The notes under the pieces were generated by a model. That model was not told where the DNA came from. It worked only from the letters and a program-made list of their open reading frames with translations, and did no database searches. Both the position numbers and the translations under genes were made by a program. Positions 16,630-25,365 of a stretch of DNA of 45,211 bases are shown here, piece by piece; the first letter of the stretch is position 1; each line of letters starts with the position of its first letter. The stretch comes from a virus, in IMG/VR virus record IMGVR_UViG_3300046721_000221, positions 1-45,211 of that record; one strand, written 5' to 3'.

Positions 16630-19600
16630 GTGGGGCGCACCGTATCGATCAAACTGCTCGCCGACGTGGCCGGCTACATGACCGGCATGCAGCGTGCCGC
16701 GACCGCGACCAAGGAATTCTCGGGTGAGCTGAACAAGACCGCGTCCGGCGGCAAGGCCGAGCAGATCACCAGGGCGACCGCGGCGATCGGTGTCGGCATG
16801 CTCGGCGTGGCGGGTGCCGCCGTCAAAATGTCGATGGATTTTGATAAGTCGATGTCCGCGGTGAAAGCGGCCACGAACGACAGCTCGAAATCGGTTGCCG
16901 ACAACACCAAAAACATGAACGACCTGCGCGCGGCAGCGCTGCAGGCGGGCAAGGACACCAGCTTCTCCGCGACCGAAGCGGCGAACGGTATCACCGAGCT
17001 CGCCAAGGCCGGCGTCAAGACCGCCGACATTCTGCACGGCGGACTCAAAGGCGCCCTCGATCTCGCGGCCGCCGGGCAGATTTCTGTCGCCGACGCCTCC
17101 GAAACGGCCGCGTCGGCAATGACGCAGTTCAAGCTGTCCGGATCGGCCGTGCCGCATATCGCCGACCTGCTCGCCGCGGGCGCAGGCAAGGCGCAGGGCT
17201 CGGTCCGCGACATGGGGATGGCGCTCGGTCAGTCCGGCTTGGTCGCCTCGCAGTTCGGGCTGAGTATCGAGGATACGACGGGCACGCTTGCCGCTTTCGC
17301 GCATGCCGGCCTCATCGGATCCGACGCCGGGACCAGCTTCAAGACGATGCTCCTGGCGCTCGCCAACCCGGCCGCCAAAACCAAAGAAACAATGGACGAG
17401 CTTGGCATCTCCGCGTACGACGCTCAAGGCAACTTCGTCGGCATCACCAAACTCGCCGAGCAGCTGAAGACGAAACTCGGCGGGCTGACCCAGGCGCAAC
17501 GTGACGCCGCGCTCGCCCAGATTTTCGGCACCGACGCGATCCGCGCCGCGAACGTCCTGTATCAGGAGGGCGGCAAAGGGATCCAGGGCTGGATCGGCAG
17601 CGTCAATGACGCCGGCTATGCCAGTAAGACCGCGGCGACGATGACCGACAACCTTGCCGGTGATCTTGAACGTTTGAAGGGTTCCCTCGAGACGCTGGCC
17701 ATCGAGTCCGGTTCGGGCGCGAACAGCGGCCTGCGGATCCTGGTGAAGACTCTCGATGAGTTGGTTGGCGCATTCGCTGACATGCCGCCGGCGGTCGGTG
17801 GCACGGTTGTCGTTCTTTCGGGCATCGGTGGCGTCATCCTGCTCGCTCTGACCGGTTTCTTGAAGCTGCGCACATCGATTGCCCGGACCGTCGAGCAGTT
17901 GAATGCGATGGGGCCGGCCGGTGAGCGCGCGGCCGGCGGGATAAGCAGGCTGGCGGGGTTCGCCGGCAAGGCAAGCCTCGTCCTGGCCGGCCTGGAAATC
18001 GTCGGGGAGATCGCGAAGCAGTTCGACACGGCCAGCGTGAACGCGGACCGGTTGACGAAATCGCTCGGCCAGCTCGCCGACACGGGCAAGGTGACCGGCG
18101 AACTCAGCGACGTTTTCGGCGACAACCTGAAAGACCTAGGCAAGAACGCACAGGCCGCCGACGCGGCGTCGCATGGTTTCTGGGGTGCGCTGAACGACAT
18201 AGCTGACACCGTTCCCGGCGTCGGCAACATGGTGCAAACCCTCAACGACCACATTTACGGCCTGTCGTTCGACAAGGCCAAAGAAAACATGCAAGGCCTC
18301 GACCAGGCGCTCACCGATTTCATGACGACCAGCGGGGACGCCGTCAAGGCGTCAGAGCTGTGGAACAGGATCCTTTCCGAATCGGGCCTCGACACCCAGC
18401 AGCTCGCGAAGCTGCTGCCGAACGCGTACACCGAGGTCGGGAAACTCAATCAGGCGCAGGACGATGCGTCGCGTGCCGGCGCGAAAATGGGTGCCAGCGG
18501 CAAGGTTGCCGCGGACGGTACGAAAGCCGCCGGGGACGCCGCCGGGCAGGCCGCCACCGACACGAAGAAATACACCGATGCCGCGACCGCTGCCGCCGGG
18601 GCCGCAAGGGGTCAGCGCGACGCGCTCAAGTCCCTGTCGGACTTCATGAAAGCGGAAACCGATCCGATCTTCGGCTTCATCAAGGCCGAAGACGATCTGA
18701 CCGCAGCCCACAAGAATTACTCGAAAGCCGTCAAAGAACACGGTGCGAAGAGCAAAGAGGCCAAGGCCGCGGACCGTGAGCTAGCGGCTGCGGCGATTGT
18801 TCTTCAGGGTGCGGTCGGCGACGTGTCGAGCTCGTTCAACGGGAAGCTGTCGCCCGCTCTGGTCGACACGCTGAAAAAGGCCGGCCTCACCAAGAGTGAG
18901 ATCAAAAACCTTGAAGGTCAGTTCAAGGACGCGAAAAAGGCCGCTGACCAGTACGACGGCAAGTATGAGGCGAAGACGTCGGCGCCGGGCGCGGCGCAGG
19001 CGAAGAAAGATCTCGACCTCGCGTACTCGGCGGCCAACCATTTCGCGGGCCCGTACTCGGCGAATTTGAAAGTCACCAATCAGACCAAGGTTGAGGCTGA
19101 GCTGCGGAAGCTGTCGGCGATGCAGCAGGCGCTCAAGAGCGCGAACACCCTGAGCCACTTCAACGGCGACGGGCCGGGTTTCGCCGGCGGCGGCTGGACC
19201 GGGCCCGGCGCGAAGTATCAGCCCGCGGGCGTTGTGCACGCTGACGAGTTCGTGGTGAACAAGAGCGCACGGGCGCCGCTCGAGAATGCCAGGCCGGGCG
19301 GGCTGGACTACATGAACCGGACCGGGCAGTGGCCCGGCTATGCGGCCGGCGGCATGGTGTGGCCGTATCCGGTGAACGCCAGTAAAACGAAGGTGCCGTC
19401 GCCGTCCTTCTCGGCTCCCGGCGGGGGCGGCGGTCCGGGCTACAAGTGGATGGAAGCGGTTGTCAGGACCGCGTTCCCGGGCATGCCGATTTACTCCGAC
19501 TATCGGCCGGGTGCGCGCACGCTGACCGGCAACAGGAGTTACCACGGCTTCGGCCGGGCGGTGGACTTCGCCCCGTCGAGGCCGCTCGCCGAGTGGATCA

Positions 19601-19983
19601 ACCTGCATTTTATGCGCGCCACCAAAGAGCTCATCACGCCGTGGCAGTCGCTGAACATCCACAACGGCTCACGGCACCACTATTCGGCGCTGATCGAGAA
19701 CCAGCACAACTTCGCCGGCGGGAACGCCCACGACCACTGGGCGATGAGGAACGGCGGCGTCATCTCCGAGCCGATTTTCGGTGTCGGCGCAAGCGGACGA
19801 ACCTACAGTTTCGGCGAAAACTATCAGGCCGAACGGGTCACCCCGATGTGGCAGAACGCCACCGGCGGCGGCGGCAATGTCACGGTGATTCTCGAAAACC
19901 GCGGTGTCATCGGGTCCCGTATGGAACTCGAAACCTGGCTTGCCGGATCAATCGATGATCTGAAACGTAAAGGCAAGATCTGA
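16630..19983 (+). CDS. Tape measure protein with internal M15-like peptidase domain
   Basis: 1117 residues, the longest gene, GTG start right after the chaperone fusion. Residues about 60-420 match the TP901-type tape measure core (ETAASAMTQFKLSG, GMALGQSGLVASQFG). A hydrophobic stretch at about 392-418 may cross a membrane during DNA entry. Residues about 930-1040 form an M15-like peptidase: SYHGFGRAVDF with H972 and D979, and HDHW with H1034/H1036 as zinc ligands. It sets tail length and probably cuts cell wall during injection. The Gly-rich FNGDGPGFAGGGWTG region links the two parts. Confidence 0.92.
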   Translation: MGRTVSIKLLADVAGYMTGMQRAATATKEFSGELNKTASGGKAEQITRATAAIGVGMLGVAGAAVKMSMDFDKSMSAVKAATNDSSKSVADNTKNMNDLRAAALQAGKDTSFSATEAANGITELAKAGVKTADILHGGLKGALDLAAAGQISVADASETAASAMTQFKLSGSAVPHIADLLAAGAGKAQGSVRDMGMALGQSGLVASQFGLSIEDTTGTLAAFAHAGLIGSDAGTSFKTMLLALANPAAKTKETMDELGISAYDAQGNFVGITKLAEQLKTKLGGLTQAQRDAALAQIFGTDAIRAANVLYQEGGKGIQGWIGSVNDAGYASKTAATMTDNLAGDLERLKGSLETLAIESGSGANSGLRILVKTLDELVGAFADMPPAVGGTVVVLSGIGGVILLALTGFLKLRTSIARTVEQLNAMGPAGERAAGGISRLAGFAGKASLVLAGLEIVGEIAKQFDTASVNADRLTKSLGQLADTGKVTGELSDVFGDNLKDLGKNAQAADAASHGFWGALNDIADTVPGVGNMVQTLNDHIYGLSFDKAKENMQGLDQALTDFMTTSGDAVKASELWNRILSESGLDTQQLAKLLPNAYTEVGKLNQAQDDASRAGAKMGASGKVAADGTKAAGDAAGQAATDTKKYTDAATAAAGAARGQRDALKSLSDFMKAETDPIFGFIKAEDDLTAAHKNYSKAVKEHGAKSKEAKAADRELAAAAIVLQGAVGDVSSSFNGKLSPALVDTLKKAGLTKSEIKNLEGQFKDAKKAADQYDGKYEAKTSAPGAAQAKKDLDLAYSAANHFAGPYSANLKVTNQTKVEAELRKLSAMQQALKSANTLSHFNGDGPGFAGGGWTGPGAKYQPAGVVHADEFVVNKSARAPLENARPGGLDYMNRTGQWPGYAAGGMVWPYPVNASKTKVPSPSFSAPGGGGGPGYKWMEAVVRTAFPGMPIYSDYRPGARTLTGNRSYHGFGRAVDFAPSRPLAEWINLHFMRATKELITPWQSLNIHNGSRHHYSALIENQHNFAGGNAHDHWAMRNGGVISEPIFGVGASGRTYSFGENYQAERVTPMWQNATGGGGNVTVILENRGVIGSRMELETWLAGSIDDLKRKGKI

Positions 19984-21527
19984 TGCCAGCCGACTATCAG
20001 CTTTTGATCGACTGGCTTGGCAACGGGTTCGCCGACACGGCAGGCGATGATGTCACCGGGCGCACCCTCGACCAGCGCACCACCGTCGGCGCGAAGTACG
20101 GCCGCGATCAGGCCCGCCAGTTCTCACCGACGGCGCCTGGCGAGCTGCATTTTGAGCTGAACAACATGTCCGGCGACTACTCGCCGGAGAACGCCGCCTC
20201 CCCGCTCTACGGGCATGTCGTGCCCGGTGTCCGCGTTCAGCTGCAGGCCACCGCCGGTGGGACCACGACCGGCATCTACTCCGGCTACATCGACGACCTT
20301 GACATCAAACCGGGTTTGAACGACCGGTCGGTACCGGTCACGTGCACCGATGCTCTCGGCCGGCTGCGCGGTGTTTCGATCACCACCCCGCTGTATCAGG
20401 GGATTCGGACCGGGACGGCGATCGGCTACCTGCTCGACGCGGCCGGGTTCCCGCCGGACAAGCGGGACCTCGACGCCGGCGTCTCCTACCTGCCGTACTG
20501 GTGGCTGGACGACGCCGACGCGTACGACGCGCTGATGCAACTGGTCGACTCGGACGGGCCGACCGCGTACGCCGGGTTCGACACGCAGCGCAATTTCGTC
20601 TTCCGGGACCGGCATCATCGGCTCACCCGTACCGCGTCGCTCACCGTCCAGGCGACGTGGCGGTCGTCGGGGGTCGAGCCGGTGATCTCCGACCCGGTCG
20701 TTTATGACCATGGTTTCAAGGAGATCGTCAACTCGGTGTCGACCGAGGTGCCGCTACGCACGATCGACCCGGGCCTGTCGCAGGTGTGGACGTCGCAGGG
20801 GCAGATTTCGATTCCGGCGGGCGGGTCGGTGGCGGTCACCGCCAGGGCCGCCGGGCCGTTCCTCAACGCCGTCACACCGGACCAGGACACCGACTGGACC
20901 CTGGTGTCCGGTGATGCCGCGGTGTCGCTGTCGCAGACCTCAGGCCAGTCGACGGTCATCACGATCACCTCGACCAGCGGCGGCGTCATCCAGGATCTCG
21001 CACTGCGCGCCAACGCCATCCAGTCGACCAGTGTCCTGGTGACCGCGAACGATGTGATCAGCATCGGCACATACGGACCCCGGTCGATGAAGGAAGGCCG
21101 GCTGCCGGTGTGGGCGAACGCCTACGACGCGGCCGCCATCCTGGCGTTGATCGTCGCCAAGCGCGGCGAGCGGCTGCCGTCGGTGTCGGTGACGATGCGC
21201 GGCGGCGCGAACGCAACCCGCCTCACCGAGTGCCTGACCCGGGACCTGTCCGACCGGATCCACCTCACCGAAACGCTCACCGGCCTCGACGCCGACTGCT
21301 TCATCGAGCAAATCCAGCACGCGATCGGCCAAGGCGGCACCGAGCATGTCACAACGTTCGGCTTGGAGAAGATCCCGCCGGCCGTGGCGAACCCGTTCAC
21401 GTTCGACGTGTCCGGGCAGGGCTTCAACGACGGCCTGTTCAGTGCCGGCTCGCTCGACGTCGCGGAAACCATGTTCCGTTTCGACACCGCCGGGCAGGGG
21501 TTCGACGACGCCCTGTTCGCCTACTGA
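19983..21527 (+). CDS. Baseplate / tail-tip hub protein
   Basis: 514 residues, ATG overlapping the tape measure stop by one base. An N-terminal beta domain with 'ITPTAPGELHFELNN' style segment (SPTAPGELHFELNNMSGDYS) and 'YIDDLDIKPG' resembles the tail proteins that follow the tape measure in siphoviruses. There is a central Ig-like beta stretch at about 255-345. The C-terminus holds a duplicated motif, FTFDVSGQGFNDGLF then FRFDTAGQGFDDALF. Position says distal tail or baseplate. Confidence 0.8.
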   Translation: MPADYQLLIDWLGNGFADTAGDDVTGRTLDQRTTVGAKYGRDQARQFSPTAPGELHFELNNMSGDYSPENAASPLYGHVVPGVRVQLQATAGGTTTGIYSGYIDDLDIKPGLNDRSVPVTCTDALGRLRGVSITTPLYQGIRTGTAIGYLLDAAGFPPDKRDLDAGVSYLPYWWLDDADAYDALMQLVDSDGPTAYAGFDTQRNFVFRDRHHRLTRTASLTVQATWRSSGVEPVISDPVVYDHGFKEIVNSVSTEVPLRTIDPGLSQVWTSQGQISIPAGGSVAVTARAAGPFLNAVTPDQDTDWTLVSGDAAVSLSQTSGQSTVITITSTSGGVIQDLALRANAIQSTSVLVTANDVISIGTYGPRSMKEGRLPVWANAYDAAAILALIVAKRGERLPSVSVTMRGGANATRLTECLTRDLSDRIHLTETLTGLDADCFIEQIQHAIGQGGTEHVTTFGLEKIPPAVANPFTFDVSGQGFNDGLFSAGSLDVAETMFRFDTAGQGFDDALFAY

Positions 21528-21539
21528 AGGCAGGGGCGC

Positions 21540-21998
21540 ATGTCCGGGCCAAGCTTTGTGATCGAGACACCCGCCGAAGTAGCGATCGCGGGTGTCGCCT
21601 ACGCCGAGGCGAACTGGGGCCGCTGGGTGGCCCGCTGCCCCCGCCCGTGGTGCACCAACGCGATGCCACTCGAACCGGGGCAGGTCGAGTTCCTGTGTGT
21701 CGGCGGGCCGGACGCTTGTGGCTACGCCACGGTCGTGGTCTGGCCGGCCGACCCGCAGGCCATCGAGGCGATCCTCGGCATGCGACCGATCCGCCGCACC
21801 CAGAACTGGCTGCCGGGTGAGCTTCTTGAGGACTTGCTCGCGGAGAACGCGGCACACGGCTGCCTGCCGGCGGAGATGATCACCGCCGCGCCGGGTGAGC
21901 GTCCGATCCTTTTGCGCACCGCCGGGCAGGTTGCTGTCGGCGGTCTGCTTCACCAGCAACTCGAGGCGGCCGGTCGCCGCGAGATCGGAGGGCAGTAG
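21540..21998 (+). CDS. Small tail-region protein with Cys4 motif
   Basis: 152 residues. C33, C38, C53 and C60 (CPRPWC then CVGGPDAC) form a plausible zinc site after an N-terminal helix. The C-terminus has 'LLHQQLEAAGR'. It lies between baseplate genes and is probably a minor tail or assembly factor. No family name can be given. Confidence 0.65.
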   Translation: MSGPSFVIETPAEVAIAGVAYAEANWGRWVARCPRPWCTNAMPLEPGQVEFLCVGGPDACGYATVVVWPADPQAIEAILGMRPIRRTQNWLPGELLEDLLAENAAHGCLPAEMITAAPGERPILLRTAGQVAVGGLLHQQLEAAGRREIGGQ

Positions 21999-22000
21999 CC

Positions 22001-22549
22001 ATCGCCTGGACCACCCCGCTGACCGCGGTCGCCTCGACCGCGCTCACCGCAGCCCAGTGGAACGCCTCGGTCCGCGACAACCTCTTGACGACCGCGCCCG
22101 CGCTGGCGAACCAGGCCGGCAGCATTTTCGCCGGTACGGGCACGAATTCGATTGCGCAGCGGGCTCCCGGGCAGTTCGCGGTGGCCGGCGGTGAGACGAC
22201 CACCAGTACCAGCTACACCGGCACCTTGTCCGGTGGTGCCGGCACGGCCGGGCCGGGGTTCCCGATCGGCACCGGCGTCAAAGCACTCATTTCGTTTCAC
22301 TGCCGGCAGTCGACCAGCACGGCGACCACGAACGTATGGACTTCGGTGGCCGTGTCCGGGGCGACAACGCTCGCCGCTTCCGACTCCTGGGCGACATCGA
22401 TGGACATCGTCTCCTCGCAGATCTTCCACGGCCTCACCTACGTCGAAACCGGTTTGACGGCGGGCACGAACACGTTCCAAATGCAGTACCGGGTGTCCGG
22501 CGGTACGGGCACATTCGCTACCCGCCGCCTCAACTGCGTCCCGTTCTGA
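22001..22549 (+). CDS. Minor tail protein with apparent ATC start
   Basis: 182 residues if translation begins at ATC 22001. No ATG, GTG or TTG lies in frame between the last stop and a TTG at 22085, but the peptide from 22001 reads IAWTTPLTAVAS ... LTAAQWNASVRDNLL, the well-known N-terminus (normally MAWTTP) of a phage tail protein family. GGAGGG at 21987-21992 stands 8 bases before the ATC. The rest is a beta-rich domain ending 'RRLNCVPF'. An A-T-C start or a sequencing error for ATG are the two readings. Confidence 0.75.
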   Translation: MAWTTPLTAVASTALTAAQWNASVRDNLLTTAPALANQAGSIFAGTGTNSIAQRAPGQFAVAGGETTTSTSYTGTLSGGAGTAGPGFPIGTGVKALISFHCRQSTSTATTNVWTSVAVSGATTLAASDSWATSMDIVSSQIFHGLTYVETGLTAGTNTFQMQYRVSGGTGTFATRRLNCVPF

Positions 22550-22559
22550 GGAGCTCCTC

Positions 22560-23339
22560 GTGGCCGGCTGGACACTGACCCTCGGACTGCAAAACCTGCG
22601 CGCCCAGGTCGACGCCGCGTTCCCTGACCGGGACAAGGCCTCGGACGGGACGATCGGTGACACCGCGCATCAGGCCCGGACCTCAGGTCACAACCGCGAT
22701 GACACGCCGGGATCAAAACCGGAGTGGGACGGCGATCCGGATTCGACCCCCGAAGTGCGGTCGTGGGACATGGACACCGACCTGCGCGCCGCACCGGCCA
22801 CCGCCCAGCAGGTCGTCGACCACATCCGGGCCCTGCCGGGTGTCAGCGGTGTGCTGCGGTACATGATCTTCAACCGGCGGATCTATCGGGCGTCGAACGG
22901 CTGGAAAGCCGAGCTGTACATCGGGGCGTCCGCGCACACCGAGCACATCCATTTTTCCGGCGCCTACAGCCAGGCGGCCGACAACAACACTCGTTTCGAC
23001 TTCCGGCTGGGGGAGATTCCCGTGGCACTGACCGCCGCCGACAGGACATGGATTGCCGGGCAGATCAACGCCGCCGTGGCGAAGGTGATCGCCGACAACA
23101 CCGTCAAGATCGACGACTTCCTCAACGTCAAGATCGGTGACAAGGCCTACCCGGGGCGCACCGCCGGGGATCGGCTACGCGATGACGCGAAACTGCGCGG
23201 CGTCTGGTGGGGCGATGCCGCGGACACCAGAAACGCGGCCCTGTCGCCGGCGTCGCCGCTGGCCCGGGTCATCAAGGCCGCCGACAAGATCCTCGCCCTG
23301 AACACCGGGGACACGGCACCCGTAGTGCGGGAAAGCTGA
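22560..23339 (+). CDS. Endolysin, M15-like zinc peptidase
   Basis: 259 residues, GTG start behind GAGGAG. Zinc-site motifs: SGHNRDD (H44, D47), WDMDTDL (D70, D72) and HTEHIHFSG (H129, H131). This is the layout of D-Ala-D-Ala or L-Ala-D-Glu carboxypeptidase-like endolysins. The C-terminal 100 residues lack a recognisable wall-binding repeat but contain a helical region (DDFLNVKIGDKAYPGRTAGDRL) that may mediate binding. It opens the lysis cassette. Confidence 0.87.
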   Translation: MAGWTLTLGLQNLRAQVDAAFPDRDKASDGTIGDTAHQARTSGHNRDDTPGSKPEWDGDPDSTPEVRSWDMDTDLRAAPATAQQVVDHIRALPGVSGVLRYMIFNRRIYRASNGWKAELYIGASAHTEHIHFSGAYSQAADNNTRFDFRLGEIPVALTAADRTWIAGQINAAVAKVIADNTVKIDDFLNVKIGDKAYPGRTAGDRLRDDAKLRGVWWGDAADTRNAALSPASPLARVIKAADKILALNTGDTAPVVRES

Positions 23340-23344
23340 GCGCT

Positions 23345-23761
23345 GTGGGCGCCCCCCGCGGCCGTACCCCCGCATGGTGGTGGGCGCGGCACGTCGGGCG
23401 GCGCGGCGAGTTCCTCCTGTTCCTGGTCATCCTCGACGTGCTGTACGGGCTGTCGCTGCTCAGTCCGATGGCGTCGGCCCGGCAGACGCCGACGGTCCGT
23501 TTCCTGGCCGCAGTGATGCCCCTCCCGTGGTGGGCGGTGTTGTGGCTGGCCGTCGGCGCGGTGTGCCTGGTGGGTGCGTTCACTGTCGCTGACCGGTTCG
23601 CGTTCGCTGCGGCGACAGGCCTGAAGGTGCTGTGGGGGTCGATGTTCCTGCTCGGCTGGCTTGCCGGTGTCATCGAGCGGGGCTGGGTGTCGGCGGTGAT
23701 CTGGCTGATTTTCGCGGCCTGGGTGATGCGGCTCGCGTCGTGGCCTGAGCCTGCCGGGTGA
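23345..23761 (+). CDS. Four-helix membrane protein, lysis cassette
   Basis: 138 residues from GTG 23345, five bases after the endolysin stop. Four hydrophobic stretches can be read: FLLFLVILDVLYGLSLL, WWAVLWLAVGAVCLVGA, a VLWGSMFLLGWLAGV segment and SAVIWLIFAAWVM. The N-terminus is basic and Trp-rich (RGRTPAWWWARH). Candidate holin or inner-membrane accessory. A membrane protein in this place is expected, but the holin role is inference. Confidence 0.7.
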   Translation: MGAPRGRTPAWWWARHVGRRGEFLLFLVILDVLYGLSLLSPMASARQTPTVRFLAAVMPLPWWAVLWLAVGAVCLVGAFTVADRFAFAAATGLKVLWGSMFLLGWLAGVIERGWVSAVIWLIFAAWVMRLASWPEPAG

Positions 23762-23763
23762 TG

Positions 23764-23866
23764 TGGTGGCCGTGGAGGGGATCGAACCCTCATGCCCATC
23801 CCTTCACCAGGGGTAAGGCAAACCCGATTTTAAGGCGGGCGCGTTTACCGATTTCGCCACACGGCC
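23764..23866 (-). tRNA. tRNA-Leu (anticodon TAA), long variable arm, CCA encoded
   Basis: On the minus strand the acceptor GGCCGTG pairs with CACGGCC, followed by A and an encoded CCA. The anticodon loop is CTTAAAA, giving anticodon TAA. The T arm is GAGGG-TTCGATC-CCCTC. The variable arm is unusually long for a class II tRNA, containing TGCC/GGCA and an inner CCCT/AGGG helix. The last anticodon-stem pair is mismatched (C-T), a blemish that does not remove the identity. It reads UUA, a rare codon in GC-rich actinobacteria. It is antisense to the lysis genes. Confidence 0.93.
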
Positions 23867-23905
23867 GTATGCCCTCAACGATCGTAGCGGCCGAGAGGTA
23901 ACGCG

Positions 23906-24271
23906 GTGGATACCTCGATCACTGTCGCCGGTATAGCCGCGATCGTCTCCGGCGCCACCGCCGTCTTGACTTTCCGCAGCGCCGCCGCCGCCAACGCGGC
24001 GAACGCCAGAAAAGTTGATCTCGAAGAGCACCGCGACGCCCTCGGCCGGCTACGGCAGATCATCGACGAACAAGACCGGCACATCGAACGCGTCCGGGCC
24101 CAGCTCGATCGGGTGCAAGAGCAGTTGGCCCGCGAGCAGGACGTGTCGATGGCGCTGCGCGTTCAGGTCCGCTCGCTGCAGGCGCAGGTTGACGAACTGA
24201 TGAGGTCACGGGCGCGGCTCGAGGAGATGCTGTCGTCGGGGCAGCTGCGAGAGAAAGGGCAGGGCGAATGA
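23906..24271 (+). CDS. Membrane-anchored coiled-coil protein
   Basis: 121 residues, GTG start. One N-terminal membrane helix (about residues 5-24, TVAGIAAIVSGATAVLTF), then a long coiled coil (residues 35-110, DRHIERVRAQLDRVQEQL). It overlaps the next gene by four bases. Small proteins of this shape occur beside phage lysis genes and may act as spanin-like or holin-regulating parts. The host, if Gram-positive, has no outer membrane, so a classical spanin is unlikely. Confidence 0.68.
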   Translation: MDTSITVAGIAAIVSGATAVLTFRSAAAANAANARKVDLEEHRDALGRLRQIIDEQDRHIERVRAQLDRVQEQLAREQDVSMALRVQVRSLQAQVDELMRSRARLEEMLSSGQLREKGQGE

Positions 24272-24534
24272 CCACGGACGGAATGAATGCCGATTACACG
24301 CCACCAGTCGAGACGGACGCCCGGAACCGCGGCTGGCGCACCCTGATGCAGGGGCTCGGCCTGGACGTGGCCGTAGCGGCTGCCACAGCCCTCGTGGCGG
24401 GCGCTGCCGGCGGCGTCGAATGGACCCGCCTGTACTGGATCGCGCTCGGCCTCGCCGTCGCTAAGAGCGCCGTCCAGGGGGCCATCTCGTACTTCGCGCG
24501 CAAGTTCGTTCCGCCGGCCACGGTTGGCGCCTGA
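24268..24534 (+). CDS. Putative holin, two membrane helices
   Basis: 88 residues with a polar N-terminus and two hydrophobic helices (VAVAAATALVAGAAGG and YWIALGLAVAKSAVQGAI), then a short basic tail (FARKFVPP). Start overlaps the upstream stop (ATGA), and the stop overlaps the next start. The best holin candidate in the cassette, which would release the endolysin. Which of the three membrane proteins acts as holin is not decided by sequence. Confidence 0.68.
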   Translation: MTTDGMNADYTPPVETDARNRGWRTLMQGLGLDVAVAAATALVAGAAGGVEWTRLYWIALGLAVAKSAVQGAISYFARKFVPPATVGA

Positions 24535-25331
24535 TGCTGACCGGCGTCACCGTCGACCCGAAACAGTACGAGGCGCGGATCCCCGTGTTTCCCGGGTCGC
24601 GGATGTGCCGGGTGTTCGGCTACCGGGGCCGCGGGTTGCCGGCCTGGAAGCCCGCCACAGGGGACGGGCGGGTGGCGCGGCTGCGTGAGCTCGCGCCGGG
24701 CATCGTGCCCGCCTGCGTCTTCCAGGACTGGACGGATGATACGACCACCCAGGCGATGGTGACCGCATGGCTCGACGAGGTCGACGCCGACGCCCGGCTG
24801 ACCTGGAAGCACGAGGCGGACCGGAAACGGGAAGATCCGACCGTGTACCGGCGCCGCTGCTACCTGCTCGCCCAATGGGTGTGCGAACACCCCCACGGCC
24901 ACTATGTGACCGTGATACCGACGCAGACGTACCAGTGGACGATGGGCGGTGCGGGGAAAGGCAACGGCGATTGGTCAACCTATTACACCGGGATCGGCAC
25001 GGCCGGCATCGACGTGTACGCGAATTCGTGGGAAAACTCCTACCCCGACCCGGGCGCATTCTTGGCGCCGCTGTGGCGGTACCGCGACACCATCGGCCAG
25101 CCGCTGGAGTTCCCCGAGTTCGGCGCGGCGCGCGTTGCGGGCGACGCTGACGGCCGCCGGCGGGCCGACTGGCTGTACGAGTGCGGAACGATGATGCGCG
25201 CCCAGGGTGTCACCGCCGTCGCCTACTGGGATGATCTCGGCAGCAACGGCACCGACCTGCGGCTGTGGACCGATAGGCCCGCCACCCCGGAAGTTCTCGC
25301 GTGGCGGGCTGTGATGGGTGCGGCGGTATAA
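24534..25331 (+). CDS. TIM-barrel glycoside hydrolase-like protein
   Basis: 265 residues. No signal peptide. The order of strands and acidic motifs suggests a (beta/alpha)8 hydrolase with a first acid in TWKHEADRKRE (residues about 98-108) and a second in LEFPEFGAARV (about 194-204), resembling the GH26-type acid pair. It shares one base with the holin candidate, hence is part of the lysis transcript. It may cut host surface glycan or cell-wall polymer. The substrate is unknown, and the family call is by eye. Confidence 0.65.
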   Translation: MLTGVTVDPKQYEARIPVFPGSRMCRVFGYRGRGLPAWKPATGDGRVARLRELAPGIVPACVFQDWTDDTTTQAMVTAWLDEVDADARLTWKHEADRKREDPTVYRRRCYLLAQWVCEHPHGHYVTVIPTQTYQWTMGGAGKGNGDWSTYYTGIGTAGIDVYANSWENSYPDPGAFLAPLWRYRDTIGQPLEFPEFGAARVAGDADGRRRADWLYECGTMMRAQGVTAVAYWDDLGSNGTDLRLWTDRPATPEVLAWRAVMGAAV

Positions 25332-25365
25332 AACAGTCCCGACTGCCGCAGGTATCGTGCCTGTC

